From assembly GCA_024529925.1 (NCBI GenBank), contig JAFEUB010000908.1, positions 1,768,094 to 1,832,093 on the forward strand: DNA of 64,000 nt, written 5' to 3'. This stretch comes from Ophthalmolycus amberensis (taxonomy: Eukaryota > Chordata > Actinopteri > Perciformes > Zoarcidae). The translations under genes were made by a program, and so were the position numbers. Positions within the stretch are counted from its first letter, which is position 1. The number at the start of each line of letters is the position of its first letter. A model generated the notes under the pieces. That model made no database searches, was not told the DNA's origin, and worked only from the letters and a program-made list of their open reading frames with translations. Positions 51,861 through 61,844 of this stretch are shown here, one piece after another.

Positions 51861-53410
51861 AACAGATAATAGGACTATAAACAAGTGAGATGTAAGTGTC
51901 AAGTGTATTTAAATAAGAAACCTAGAAGGGATGTGCACCATGAGTACAAGAAGTGCAATAACACAAATATATAGTAGTAGATCTGGAGTACGATAAATCA
52001 CATACATAAAACGAAATTAATGCATAAATACATTTAGGCTATAAATACACTGAATATTAAATAAATACATGCATAAATACATAAATTACACACACATAAA
52101 TATATATACTATATATATATACTGTATATGTGTGTGTAATTGATTTATTTATAGACAGTATATATATATATATCACATAAGCATCACACACTTTACAGTA
52201 ATACGATATCTGATTAAAATCAATGACATACAGACAAATTAAAAAAGCGTGTGTACAACAACATGTAAAGACATGCATTATTCCCACCACAAGTATTTGC
52301 CATTATCAATCTGGTTATCAATTCAGTTATTTAGTGAAACGACATGTTTCGTCCTGTAGACTAACTAAAGCTAACCTCAGTTACTATAACCAATGATATA
52401 ATTATCAGTGAGGTTATGTAAGCCATACGATTAACATGCAGTAGATTCAGACTAAATCATCATGATGGGCCTTAATGTTGCCACCTGTCCTGTAAAATGC
52501 ATTTATCAGCTGTTTTTGATTATATTACGTTCTGTTCTGCTGTCCCCTTGGCGAGGACCATATCTTTTTTCCTTTCTATAAGTTCACTTGAGACTGTTGT
52601 ATTCATTTTGCTTTTAAGTTCTGAACAAAAAAAGAGAAAACACTCAGTACTTTTCATTTATTGAAGTCACAGGAGTATACAAAACTATACTTGACCATGT
52701 GGTCATTTCATAATAAGGTTATTTATGTCTCAAAATTACTTGATTTATTTAATCAGTTATATCGGACAGATGGTAGTCCACCCAGTCCTTTTTACCTGTC
52801 GAAATCATTTTAAAACGGGAAATACAAACCGAAAAATGAGAAATCATTATAAATACAGTCTGTTTTCCAAATGTAAACAAGATTATTAGACATACCAAGC
52901 ACATATTATCAGAAACTAACATTATTATTTTGCCTAGAATATGTAAATCCCATACTAATGGACACAGTTGTGATCAGCATAGATGCATACAAGCATAGAC
53001 TGTACATAAGCGGTTAAGTAACATTTCTCAAAGCCATGTCTTTGACATTACCACGCGCTCCTTCACCGTTGTAGTTTTCCACAGGACTCCAGGTGCGTGT
53101 CCCTCTCAGAAGCTCTATAACCCAGCCTGGAACAACGGTGCTTCTGTAGTGAGCTCATAATATTAATAAAGAAATGTCTCAAGTGATTGATTAGTTATCC
53201 GCTTTTCCGTATTCAAAGGAGTAGTTGTTGTTGTCGTTAGCCGAAGCCTATTGAGCTCAGGATTTATCCAATTAATGCGTTGATTTGCGTTTGATTGATT
53301 AATGCGTTGATTTGATTGATTAATGCGTTGATTTCGGGTGAAGTTCTTCTTCAGCTGTGTCTTTATTGGATCACAAACCAACCACAACTGCATACCGCCA
53401 CCTACTGTAT
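51861..53410. other. AT-rich intergenic DNA
   Basis: Contains TATATA/TGTGTG-rich low-complexity sequence (about 52090-52175) and a small tandem array of TTAATGCGTTGATTT units (about 53273-53335). No gene seen. Confidence 0.6.
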
Positions 53411-54043
53411 GGGAGGGTGTCAAACTCATTTTCACTCTCGGGCCACATCAGCATCACGGTTTCCCTCAAAGGGCCGGTTGTAAATGTAAGACGTGTAAAT
53501 GTAACTACTCCTAACATATTGGTAAATAACTGTCTCTGCATTTGATTATTGTTTATTCAAGTGTAAAAATGTTGTACATGCAGTTATATAAATGTAAAAA
53601 TATATTTAAGCACATTTCTGTTATAACTTAAATCCTTTTAATTTAGGGTTAAGAAACCCACATTACTCTATCAAAGATCAAACTATTAAAGAAAATATCA
53701 AACACAAGTTATTACAATAACTTTGTTCAATGCTTAAAATCCTTTCAAGGGTGTGTTTGCACAATCCCACGTGAAGTAGTTCATGTGTTGTAAAGCCACG
53801 TTTAAAGTAGTCTTCAATGTACTCACAATAATATTTCCATTTCAAGTGTACAGTAACCAGCCAGAGCTGCTTCTGTGACTGTGTGTTTAAGTATCATCAT
53901 TATGACTTTCTATCTCATAACTTCGACTTTCTATCTCATAACTTCGACTTTTCTATCTCATAATTTTCGACTATTAGTTTTAAAAAAAGAAAGAAATTCT
54001 GGCGGATTCGCGGGCCACATAAAATGACGAGGCGGCACCCCTG
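53411..54043. mobile_element. Non-autonomous hAT element (GGGTGTCAAAC family)
   Basis: The left end reads GGGTGTCAAACTCATTTTCA, then GGCCACATCAGCATCACGG and AAAGGGCCGGTTGTAAATGT. This is the reverse complement of the right end of the element at 59745-60960, so the two are the same family in opposite orientation. The right end is GGCGGCACCCCTG. It contains a 24 bp triplicate (GACTTTCTATCTCATAA) near 53903-53970 and no transposase. I could not find a target duplication. Confidence 0.7.
53903..53970. repeat. 24-bp tandem repeat
   Basis: Three imperfect copies of CGACTTTCTATCTCATAA-containing units inside the hAT element. Confidence 0.85.
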
Positions 54044-54947
54044 ACTTAAACTGTCTGAGAAGTTCGAGGGAGGGCACAGACTTTGTAGTGGGTTGGTGGT
54101 TTTGCCCGTCCTGGCTCTCTGTCCTTCTCTCCAGCCCCTGCTCACTCCCCAGACCTGCCAGTCCTGGTCACATGACATCCCCTCCCACCTACACACCTGT
54201 TCCCACTTTCCTCATCAGACCTGTAGTTTCTAGAAAACACACCTAAAACATTTTACTCGACTATATATTTGGAGTTTTTTACGATAAGTAATTGTTCTTT
54301 GTATATAAGAAACATTTCACCAACAAAGACCACGCTTCTTATGATTGCAAATTAGTTTGAAATAACATAACATACATCACAAAAAACATAATAAATAGAA
54401 CTGAAGCCACTGGGAGATAATTGACAGACTTATACAGGGAGACACAGGTTGTTAAATCAGGAGAAACTTAATTTACAGTGAACACATACATTTATTAAAT
54501 TGTGCAAAGTAAAGTTAAAATTTTGGAGAGTCGACACTGGTGGGGGTGTTGAAGACAGTAGGGGCAGGCTGAAGATCTAGATGACGGCATGTTTGAGTGG
54601 GACTGCCCTCAGTGGAAGAAACCTTGAACACCGGATGTGATGATGAATGGGGAGGAGGGTCACATCGGGTTCTACTGAAATGACAGCTGACTGCACAGAA
54701 GAGAACAGGTCTTTAAAATTTGACGGGAAATATATGATTGGCTGAGGGAGGCCGTGGCGAAATCGCCCACTGTCAGCTGATAGAGTAGGAGCCAGAGAGC
54801 GAGAGTCAGAGAGATGAGTGAGTGAATGAGAGCATAACAAGACTGTCCTAATGTAGGAAGTTAGAGTAAATCCCCAAACGTTACATAGTTAATTCATTTA
54901 CAACTGTATGATTATAAATACTATATTTCAAAATATCACTCCTCTAA
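54044..54947. other. Intergenic DNA, no gene seen
   Basis: Unique-looking sequence without supported open frames. Confidence 0.5.
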
Positions 54948-55206
54948 GCAAAGCTCTCTAAGTTTTACTGTACTTTACTCTCAGTAAATAATCAATGCTA
55001 ACAATTTGATAATCAAGGAGGGATTTGGTAATCCTTAAATTATTATCGTGGAACCAAACATACTAGGCCAAATTACGAAAAGTGCTAACGGACTAAATCT
55101 ATTCTGAATCCAATGCTACAGGTCAGATATGCTGTAATAATACCGGTTCACACGACAGGAGTTTGGTGAGGGTATATTACCCCATCATACTACATCGGAC
55201 ACCGGG
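54948..55206 (+). repeat. Direct repeat, copy 1
   Basis: Starts GCAAAGCTCTCTAAGTTTTA and ends near CTACATCGGACACC. It aligns base by base with 55488-55735, with scattered substitutions and small indels. Shared landmarks are AGGAGGGATTTGGTAATCC and GACAGGAGTTTGGTG. Confidence 0.85.
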
Positions 55207-55487
55207 ATTACCCTCACGCAGGCTAGCACATGACGAGGAAGCCTGACCGCCCACCATTGACACTGACAGCAGCCTGTGGATTGCCCAACACAGCGACATG
55301 CCACCTTACAGGATGTAAGAACTGTCTCTCACCGACAGTTCAAACGCTGACCGTCAGCATCGGTACAAGCAGCCATGCAATCTCGTGATTCATATGCCAC
55401 AACAACGGCAGTGGCAGTGGCCGGTGCCAGATAATAGATATGATCCAAACAAACCTGTGAGTGAACGGTAGCATAAAGACACTGTCC

Positions 55488-55735
55488 GCAAAGCTCTAAG
55501 TTTTACTGTACTTAATTCTCAGTAAATAATCAATGTTAACAATTTGATATTCAAGGAGGGATTTGGTAATCCTAAAATCATCATGGTGGCACCAAACATC
55601 CTGAGCCAAATTATGAAAAGTGGTAGCAGTCAAAGTCTATTCTGAATCCAAAGTTACAGGTCAGATATGCTACTGGTTTACATGACAGGAGTTTGGTGCC
55701 AGTATCTTACCCCATCATCCTACAGCGGACACACC
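55488..55735 (+). repeat. Direct repeat, copy 2
   Basis: Second copy of the repeat at 54948, offset 540 bp. The 280 bp between them and the 3' flank both contain GGAAGCCTGACC, so the duplicated unit may be longer than the well-conserved part. Confidence 0.85.
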
Positions 55736-56580
55736 AGAAGCCTGAAGTGAGGTTGAAAAGCTTGCAAGTTCATCTGCCAATTTGCCAGATGATAGACCTT
55801 CACCTCAACAGGGAGCCCCCAGGAAGCCTGACCAATAAAATAAAATAAAATACTTTACTAGAAATGTTGACTAGTGGTTTTGCCTGTGGCTTACCTCAGA
55901 GCTGTCCAGCTGTCCTCTGTGGTGTACCCGGCTTCATCCACAAGATGACACCTCAACAGAACTCTGCTGTGTTCCAGTTCCATCCAGCATTCTATTCTAT
56001 TCTGTTCTATTCTCAAAGGCAGATAATGTCTCCTTTTATGAATTCACTATTTGCTAGTCCAGCGTTCATGTTTTCCATGGCAGTTTTCATAAAACTCCAC
56101 ACATTATGACCCATTAGCAGTAATGATACAACACTGTATATTTAAAAAAATAACAACAAAAGTTTAAGCTGTTGCAAGTAACTCCACAAATGATCCTTTT
56201 AACATTGTTAAGCTGTCTATGTTTGCAAATTCATATTCAAATGCTAATATGTAGCATCCCGTGTACTGTGGTAATTATAGCCACACCCAAATCTCACCTG
56301 CACCTGAGTTTGGGAATTAGGCAATTGATGGATTTAAGACCTTGAAACTGTTCTGAACTGAATTATTTGGTGGATAATAGTTAAGACAAATAATAATAAG
56401 TCCTTCTATAAATAATTTTTTGTTTGGGTGGCACATTTCACTGCTCTGATTGGAAGAAAAGATTACACAATTTACATTTTACTGCTATGACTTTTTTCGA
56501 CATGTCGGCTGTATATTTTGGCTGAGCTGTTGTCCCTCCCCAGACAATCTGCCAATCGAGGTGCACCTGATACTCTAACC
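55736..56580. other. Intergenic DNA, no gene seen
   Basis: A short A-rich simple repeat (AAATAAAATAAAAT, about 55838-55852) and a TTCTATTCTATTCTGTTCTA stretch near 55990. No supported genes. Confidence 0.5.
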
Positions 56581-57913
56581 CAGAGGTCCCCAACCTTTTT
56601 TGCACCACGGACCGGTTTCATGTAAGACAATATTTTCACGGACCGGCCTTCAAGGTGTGGCGGAAAAACACGTAGAAATAAAATGATACGATCGGCATGA
56701 AAACAAATATAAAATGCATAAATAAATACAACTCACAATAACGCTGAATCAGTGGGAGCCCTGAGCTTGTTTCTCTGCAACGAGACGGTCCCATCTGGGG
56801 GTAATGGGAGACAATGACACCCGGAGTCTGTTCCTTCCCAGTGAGCATTTTTTTGTTCAAAAGACGTTTAAAAGACGTCTATGCCCGACGTTGAAAAGAC
56901 GTTCAAAAGTGAAAGTTTTTTCGCCGACTATTTGTAGACGTTGAAAAGACGTTCACGCTTAGACCAGATTTAAACGTGATTTGCAATACTATAATTTTTC
57001 GTCCTCTACATTGTGCTAATACTAATATATCATGATTTAGAGGCTTACTAAGAAACCACATCCACATTTATCAGTTGAAAGCCAGTATTGGACATCACGT
57101 CGATATCTGGTCTAAACGTGAGCGGTGAATCAACGTCTACAAATAGTCGGCTAAAAACCTTTCACTTTTCACCGTGGTTTAACCGTGTATTCAACCTCAC
57201 TGTGTATTCAACGCCGAAATGCTTACAGTGCTTCTGGGTATATAACACATCAACAGTTTCCACTTACAGGACAAAAGACCAAGTGACACAGCAACAGTTC
57301 ATTTGTATTTATTAAAGCACAATATAAATATAACAATGTTCTTTATATAAAAACATAATCTCCTTTTCCTTCTTTAAATGTCGTTTTCAAAGCCACACAG
57401 GAGCCTGTTTCAGGAGATCTGCCATATTTTCAAGCTGGACATCTGTAAATAAAACAAGTATTAGAAAAACATATTGACTTAGACCAGTTTTGAACGTCTC
57501 TACACCGGAGACCATAGACGTGTCTTCAACGGAACGATGCTGACCTGGATATTACACAATATTGTTTATATATTGCCATAACCCAAACAACAATGTTTTG
57601 ACCATGATCTATTAACGTTAGTACAGTACATTAACTAACACACATGTCTACTGTTTACTGTTTAGGTTTACTGTTCGTAACCTGCTAACGCTACATGCTA
57701 ACAAGCTAGCAGCCTCGCCCGCATAATGATCATAACATGATATTAATGGTATGGTAATAATATTTCGGTTTGCAACACTGGAATAAAGTAGTTCAAGTAC
57801 TTACAGAGTACGTCGTTAGCGTGAAGCCTCGTTTATTCCATCAGCTCGTTCAATTCCTCATCACTCAGTAAGCGCTAGCTAGCTCAAACCTTGTCGTGTT
57901 TCCAGCCTCTAAC

Positions 57914-58372
57914 TTAGAACAATGCAGAGTCCGTGCGCATGCGTATTCCAGCAGTAAACACTGAGTTGTATTTTAGTGAACATATACAGACATAATGTGC
58001 TCTGCTCTCATTATGATGTCCTGTGAGCTTCTTGTGGACAGCACACAGTCTATAGTTCCATATTTACGACGTTTTATATGAGACATTGAATGCGTTGAAA
58101 TAACGTCTTCGTGTAGACCACATATGAACGGACAGCGTAATATGATTTTGGAGAAATACGTTTAAAGTAACCAAAATCGCGTCTCTTTCAACCTACAACT
58201 GAACAAACCATCAATATTTTAAAACAAATTGGTGTTTTGTGACACGTTGATATTGTAACCGTAATTTAGCCGGTTCAAAAGACGGTTAAAATACGTCTTA
58301 GACGTTCAGACCCCATATCAACGCTTTTTCAACCAGAAATCAACGTTGAAATCCGGGTTAGTGCTCACTGGG
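57914..58372 (+). repeat. Tandem unit 1 (459 bp)
   Basis: Starts TTAGAACAATGCAGAGTCC and ends GTTAGTGCTCACTGGG. By eye it is identical to unit 3. Confidence 0.9.
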
Positions 58373-58757
58373 AGACATAATGTGCTCTGCTCTCATTATG
58401 ATGTCCTGTGAGCTTCTTGTGGACAGCACACAGTCTATAGTTCCATATTTACGACGTTTTATATGAGACATTGAATGCGTTGAAATGACGTCTTCGTGTA
58501 GACCACATATGAACGGACAGCGTAATATGATTTTGGAGCAATACGTTTAAAGTAACCAAAATCGCGTCTCTTTCAACCTACAACTGAACAAACCATCAAT
58601 ATTTTAAAACAAATTGGTGTTTTGTGACACGTTGATATTGTAACCGTAATTTAGCCGGTACAAAAGACGGTTAAAATACGTCTTAGATGTTCAGACCCCA
58701 TATCAACGCTTTTTCAACCAGAAATCAACGTTGAAATCTGGGTTAGTGCTCACTGGG
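58373..58757 (+). repeat. Tandem unit 2 (385 bp, 5'-truncated)
   Basis: Lacks the first roughly 75 bp of the unit and differs from units 1 and 3 at about five single positions (for example GAAATGACG for GAAATAACG, and AATCTGGG for AATCCGGG). Confidence 0.9.
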
Positions 58758-59216
58758 TTAGAACAATGCAGAGTCCGTGCGCATGCGTATTCCAGCAGTA
58801 AACACTGAGTTGTATTTTAGTGAACATATACAGACATAATGTGCTCTGCTCTCATTATGATGTCCTGTGAGCTTCTTGTGGACAGCACACAGTCTATAGT
58901 TCCATATTTACGACGTTTTATATGAGACATTGAATGCGTTGAAATAACGTCTTCGTGTAGACCACATATGAACGGACAGCGTAATATGATTTTGGAGAAA
59001 TACGTTTAAAGTAACCAAAATCGCGTCTCTTTCAACCTACAACTGAACAAACCATCAATATTTTAAAACAAATTGGTGTTTTGTGACACGTTGATATTGT
59101 AACCGTAATTTAGCCGGTTCAAAAGACGGTTAAAATACGTCTTAGACGTTCAGACCCCATATCAACGCTTTTTCAACCAGAAATCAACGTTGAAATCCGG
59201 GTTAGTGCTCACTGGG
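58758..59216 (+). repeat. Tandem unit 3 (459 bp)
   Basis: Same length as unit 1 and identical to it by eye. It is followed directly by the inverted right arm. Confidence 0.9.
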
Positions 59217-59371
59217 GTTGATTTCTTGTTGAAAAAAAATCTGGTCTAAGCGTGAACGTCTTTTCAACGTCTACAAATAGTCGGCGAAAAAACTTTCACT
59301 TTTGAACGTCTTTTCAACGTCCGGCATAGACGTCTTTTAAATGTCTTTTGAACCAAAAAATGCTCACTGGG

Positions 59372-59401
59372 ACGTTGAAATCCGGGTTAGTGCTCACTGG
59401 G
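59372..59401 (+). repeat. Extra terminal fragment of the tandem unit
   Basis: ACGTTGAAATCCGGGTTAGT followed by GCTCACTGGG repeats the last 30 bp of the tandem unit, just outside the right arm of the large element. Confidence 0.8.
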
Positions 59402-59744
59402 TTATGTCCAGTCTACTCCGTCATTTTGTTTTGATTGCTGTCACTGCAGAACATCCCGCTTCACAGAGAGGATGTGTGAAATGGAAGCAGGGTTTTCAAT
59501 GCTTTAGTGGCGATCTCAGGACATTCAGCCTCGATTTTAATCCAAAACACCAGCAGAGTTGTGACCGAGACAAAGCGTCTTGACATGTGTCAAGAGGCAC
59601 AGGCAGATAAAATTGCGAGAGAATCCGGTCATTTTTCAAAATAAAACTTCCTTCAGACTCTGACAATCAATAAAACGGAAATAATATAATATTTATTCTT
59701 CCTGTGCGGCCCGGTACCGGTGGTTGGTGACCAATGCTCTAGAG

Positions 59745-60960
59745 CAGGGGTGTCAAACATACGGCCCGCGGGCCGTATGTTTGTCGAAGTTTGTCGAAGT
59801 TGTCGAAGTGATGAAATAGCATGTTGTCTGTGTGCCGACATTAAAACTATCACAACAGGTGGACAGGAGAGGCAACAACCCATAAAGAGGATTTCCAACA
59901 AGTAATCGTACCTTTCTCAACATGCGTACTTCTCTGTACTTGTAAACTCGTGGACTTGTGGAACGTCATCAGTCTCAGCCCAAGTACTGTTCCAATTCAA
60001 AGTTCACATCGAGCCAAGCACGGTCCTCATGCCCGGATGTGGCTCCGCCCATTTTACCGGGGATGCATCGGAGGTGACTTGTCTGTACTTGGGACAGCCA
60101 AATATCCCAGAATGCATTTTGCACCAGCAACAGGAAACAATGGCGGAGGAGAATTCACACAACTGGAAGTTGAAACTGTTGTTTTGAGGCGAGAAGTTAG
60201 TTGTTTAAGCACCAAATCTGTGGTCGGTTTGTCAAGATTCAGCCGATTTAAAAAATCTGCTCCGACGATTTCGGAGATGTGAGGTGTTGCTAGCGCAATC
60301 TGATCCACATACATATATTTATCTATATATGTATATATATATATACATATATAATTGTATGTATGTATATATATGTCAATAATCATACATCATTTTTGAT
60401 TTTAAATGAAAACGAAAACAGCAGGGTTGTCATATTTAGTTTGATTGTAAAAATACTTTACAGAAAAAACCGGATTAAACTCATGAGACCAGCTGAGGTG
60501 GTGATGTCATCAAGTAAGCTGCTGTTCCAATTGTCTGTAGGGCTGCAACAACGAATCGATAAAATCGATTATTAAAAGAGTTGGCAACGAATTTCATTGT
60601 CGATTCGTTGTGTCGCGCGATTATTACGCCACTCAATAAGTCGCGGAGATGTTTGAGTATAAAAAAAAAAGTGGAGTTGTGCCATTCGCGCCGCCGGTCT
60701 TACCCGGGGCTATTTGTGTTCATTCGCACTGGACGCGCCGGAGAGGGGGCGTGGCTTATCGCCCTGAAAGCCGTTCAACTGTCCACCATTAACCATGGAA
60801 AAAATAACCTCTATTTCTGCTTAGTAGGTGTTGTGGAAGTCACAGATATCCCGGGAAACTAAACTAAATATGTTCGGAGTAGTTACATTTACAACCGGCC
60901 CTTTGAGGGCGACCGTGATGCTGATGTGGCCCCAGAGTGAAAATGAGTTTGACACCCCTG
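59745..60960. mobile_element. Non-autonomous hAT element with perfect 8-bp target duplication
   Basis: Left end CAGGGGTGTCAAACATACGG; right end GAGTTTGACACCCCTG. The 8 bp CTCTAGAG flanks it at 59737-59744 and 60961-60968. The interior is mosaic. It holds a promoter-like stretch with TCCCAGAATGCATTTTG (about 60108), an AT-rich low-complexity run (60310-60380), and a TAGGGCTGCAACAACGAATC fragment from 60538 that resembles the end of another fish transposon. No transposase. Confidence 0.88.
60538..60790. mobile_element. Nested TAGGGCTGCAACAA-type transposon fragment
   Basis: TAGGGCTGCAACAACGAATC, then GATTATTAAAAG and CGATTCGTTGTGTCGCGCG, a familiar fish DNA-transposon terminus lying inside the hAT element. 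The right border was not defined. Confidence 0.45.
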
Positions 60961-61007
60961 CTCTAGAGTGTAGACAACATTCCATGATAGCTGTGCAAAG
61001 ATAACAA

Positions 61008-61081
61008 TGGCCAGTACGGGGAAAGAACCCGCGACCTTGGCGTTATTAGCACCACGCTCTAACCAGCTGAGCTAACCGGCC
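61008..61081 (-). tRNA. tRNA-Ile (AAU), diverged, possible pseudogene
   Basis: 74 nt cloverleaf. GGCCGGT pairs with ACTGGCC, discriminator A. The D arm is AGCTCAGCTGGTTAGAGC, the anticodon loop CTAATAA, the T stem GCGGG/CCCGT. The T loop reads TTCTTTC instead of TTCGATC. That removes the near-universal G57 and A58 and breaks the Pol III B box. No TTTT terminator lies in the 40 nt between its 3' end and the hAT element at 60960. The body fold is otherwise intact. Confidence 0.8.
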
Positions 61082-61718
61082 ACGGAAGTAGGGGAAGTAT
61101 GATGTAATCAGAAGGGTAAATGAAACCTAACGAACAGAAAGTAAGACCTACTGAGCAAACAGAGGGAGCGCCTGCTTACTGACGGTAAGGTCTCAATGTT
61201 TTAACGTTGAAATAGTCAATGAAATAGCCAGGGTGGTCCTGACGAAGTGGAAGATAGAGTCATGGAGTTTAGTTTAGACACAGGTTAGGGTGTATAATCA
61301 TCTTGTGTTTTATTTGATTGATATGCACGTTCAATGCAAAATGACTTTTCACTGTCTGGCAGTGGACATCCGTGATTTAAATCTTAAAATATGTGACTGA
61401 AGTGACAGAACTTATTTTTACACATTAAATGGTTTGTTGAAACATGCAAATACTGGTTGCTTGACTACAAATGTTTAGCACATTAAAACGAGTAGGGAAA
61501 AGTGGTTATAACTGCTGGTGGGATGTAACATATCACTTGGAACTAAAACATTTCAGCCAACCTCTATGCTAATATAAAATCATACATCATTATATATGCA
61601 CATTAGAAGATTATCCAAAACTGAAGCTCTGTTCTGCAATTCCTATTAGGTTATGCACAGTAGCTTGAAAAGCATTTTAGAGGAACATTTGTATTTGTTT
61701 TCTTTATGTGAGAGGATC
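61082..61718. other. Intergenic DNA, no gene seen
   Basis: AT-rich, without a supported open frame. Confidence 0.5.
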
Positions 61719-61844
61719 AATAAATAAATAAAGCCGGTTGTCTCTCATATGAGTAATCGTGTGAAATCTTCCATCACACACTGAGCAGCTCTAAGGTTTC
61801 TCTCCTGTGTGTGTTCTCATGTGTCTCTTTAAATTTGAACCATG
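61719..61844 (-). pseudogene. C2H2 zinc-finger coding fragment, broken
   Basis: The minus strand reads GSNLKRHMRTHTGEKP, the end of a C2H2 finger and a canonical TGEKP linker. TAG (61793-61791) stands where Tyr/Phe is usual, and SCSVCDGRF (C-x2-C) begins the next finger, which degenerates after HTITHM. The upstream half of the first finger is cut off at 61844/61845 by the terminus of the adjoining hAT element. It is a remnant of a Kruppel-type finger gene or retrocopy. Confidence 0.75.

Larger units (their letters stand above)
56837..59371. mobile_element. 2.5 kb non-autonomous element with about 135-bp terminal inverted repeats
   Basis: The left terminus CCCAGTGAGCATTTTTTTG through about 56972 is mirrored by 59237-59371, ending AAAAATGCTCACTGGG. 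Both arms are full of ACGTC/GACGT words (AAAGACGTTCAAAAG, AACGTCTACAAATAGTCGG). The interior holds a diverged inverted copy of the left arm (about 57104-57180), about 700 bp of unrelated sequence, then tandem units at 57914-59216. There is no transposase, and no target duplication could be fixed. Superfamily not assigned. Confidence 0.75.
56581..59736. mobile_element. hAT element (CAGAGGTCCCCAACC ends), carrying nested element
   Basis: The left end CAGAGGTCCCCAACC is mirrored by GGTTGGTGACCAATG at the right. This is the CAGTGGTCCCCAACC class with substitutions. Flanking octamers are CTCTAACC (left) and CTCTAGAG (right), identical in five of eight positions. Between them most of the length is the nested inverted-terminus element at 56837-59371. 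No transposase coding was seen. Confidence 0.65.

Noticed and set aside
55864..56109. 81-residue plus-strand frame
   Set aside because: No homology, splice or promoter context; partly a TTCTATTCTA simple repeat.
57914..59216. CRISPR-like or satellite array
   Set aside because: Units are 385-459 bp with no spacer structure and lie inside a transposable element of a vertebrate genome.
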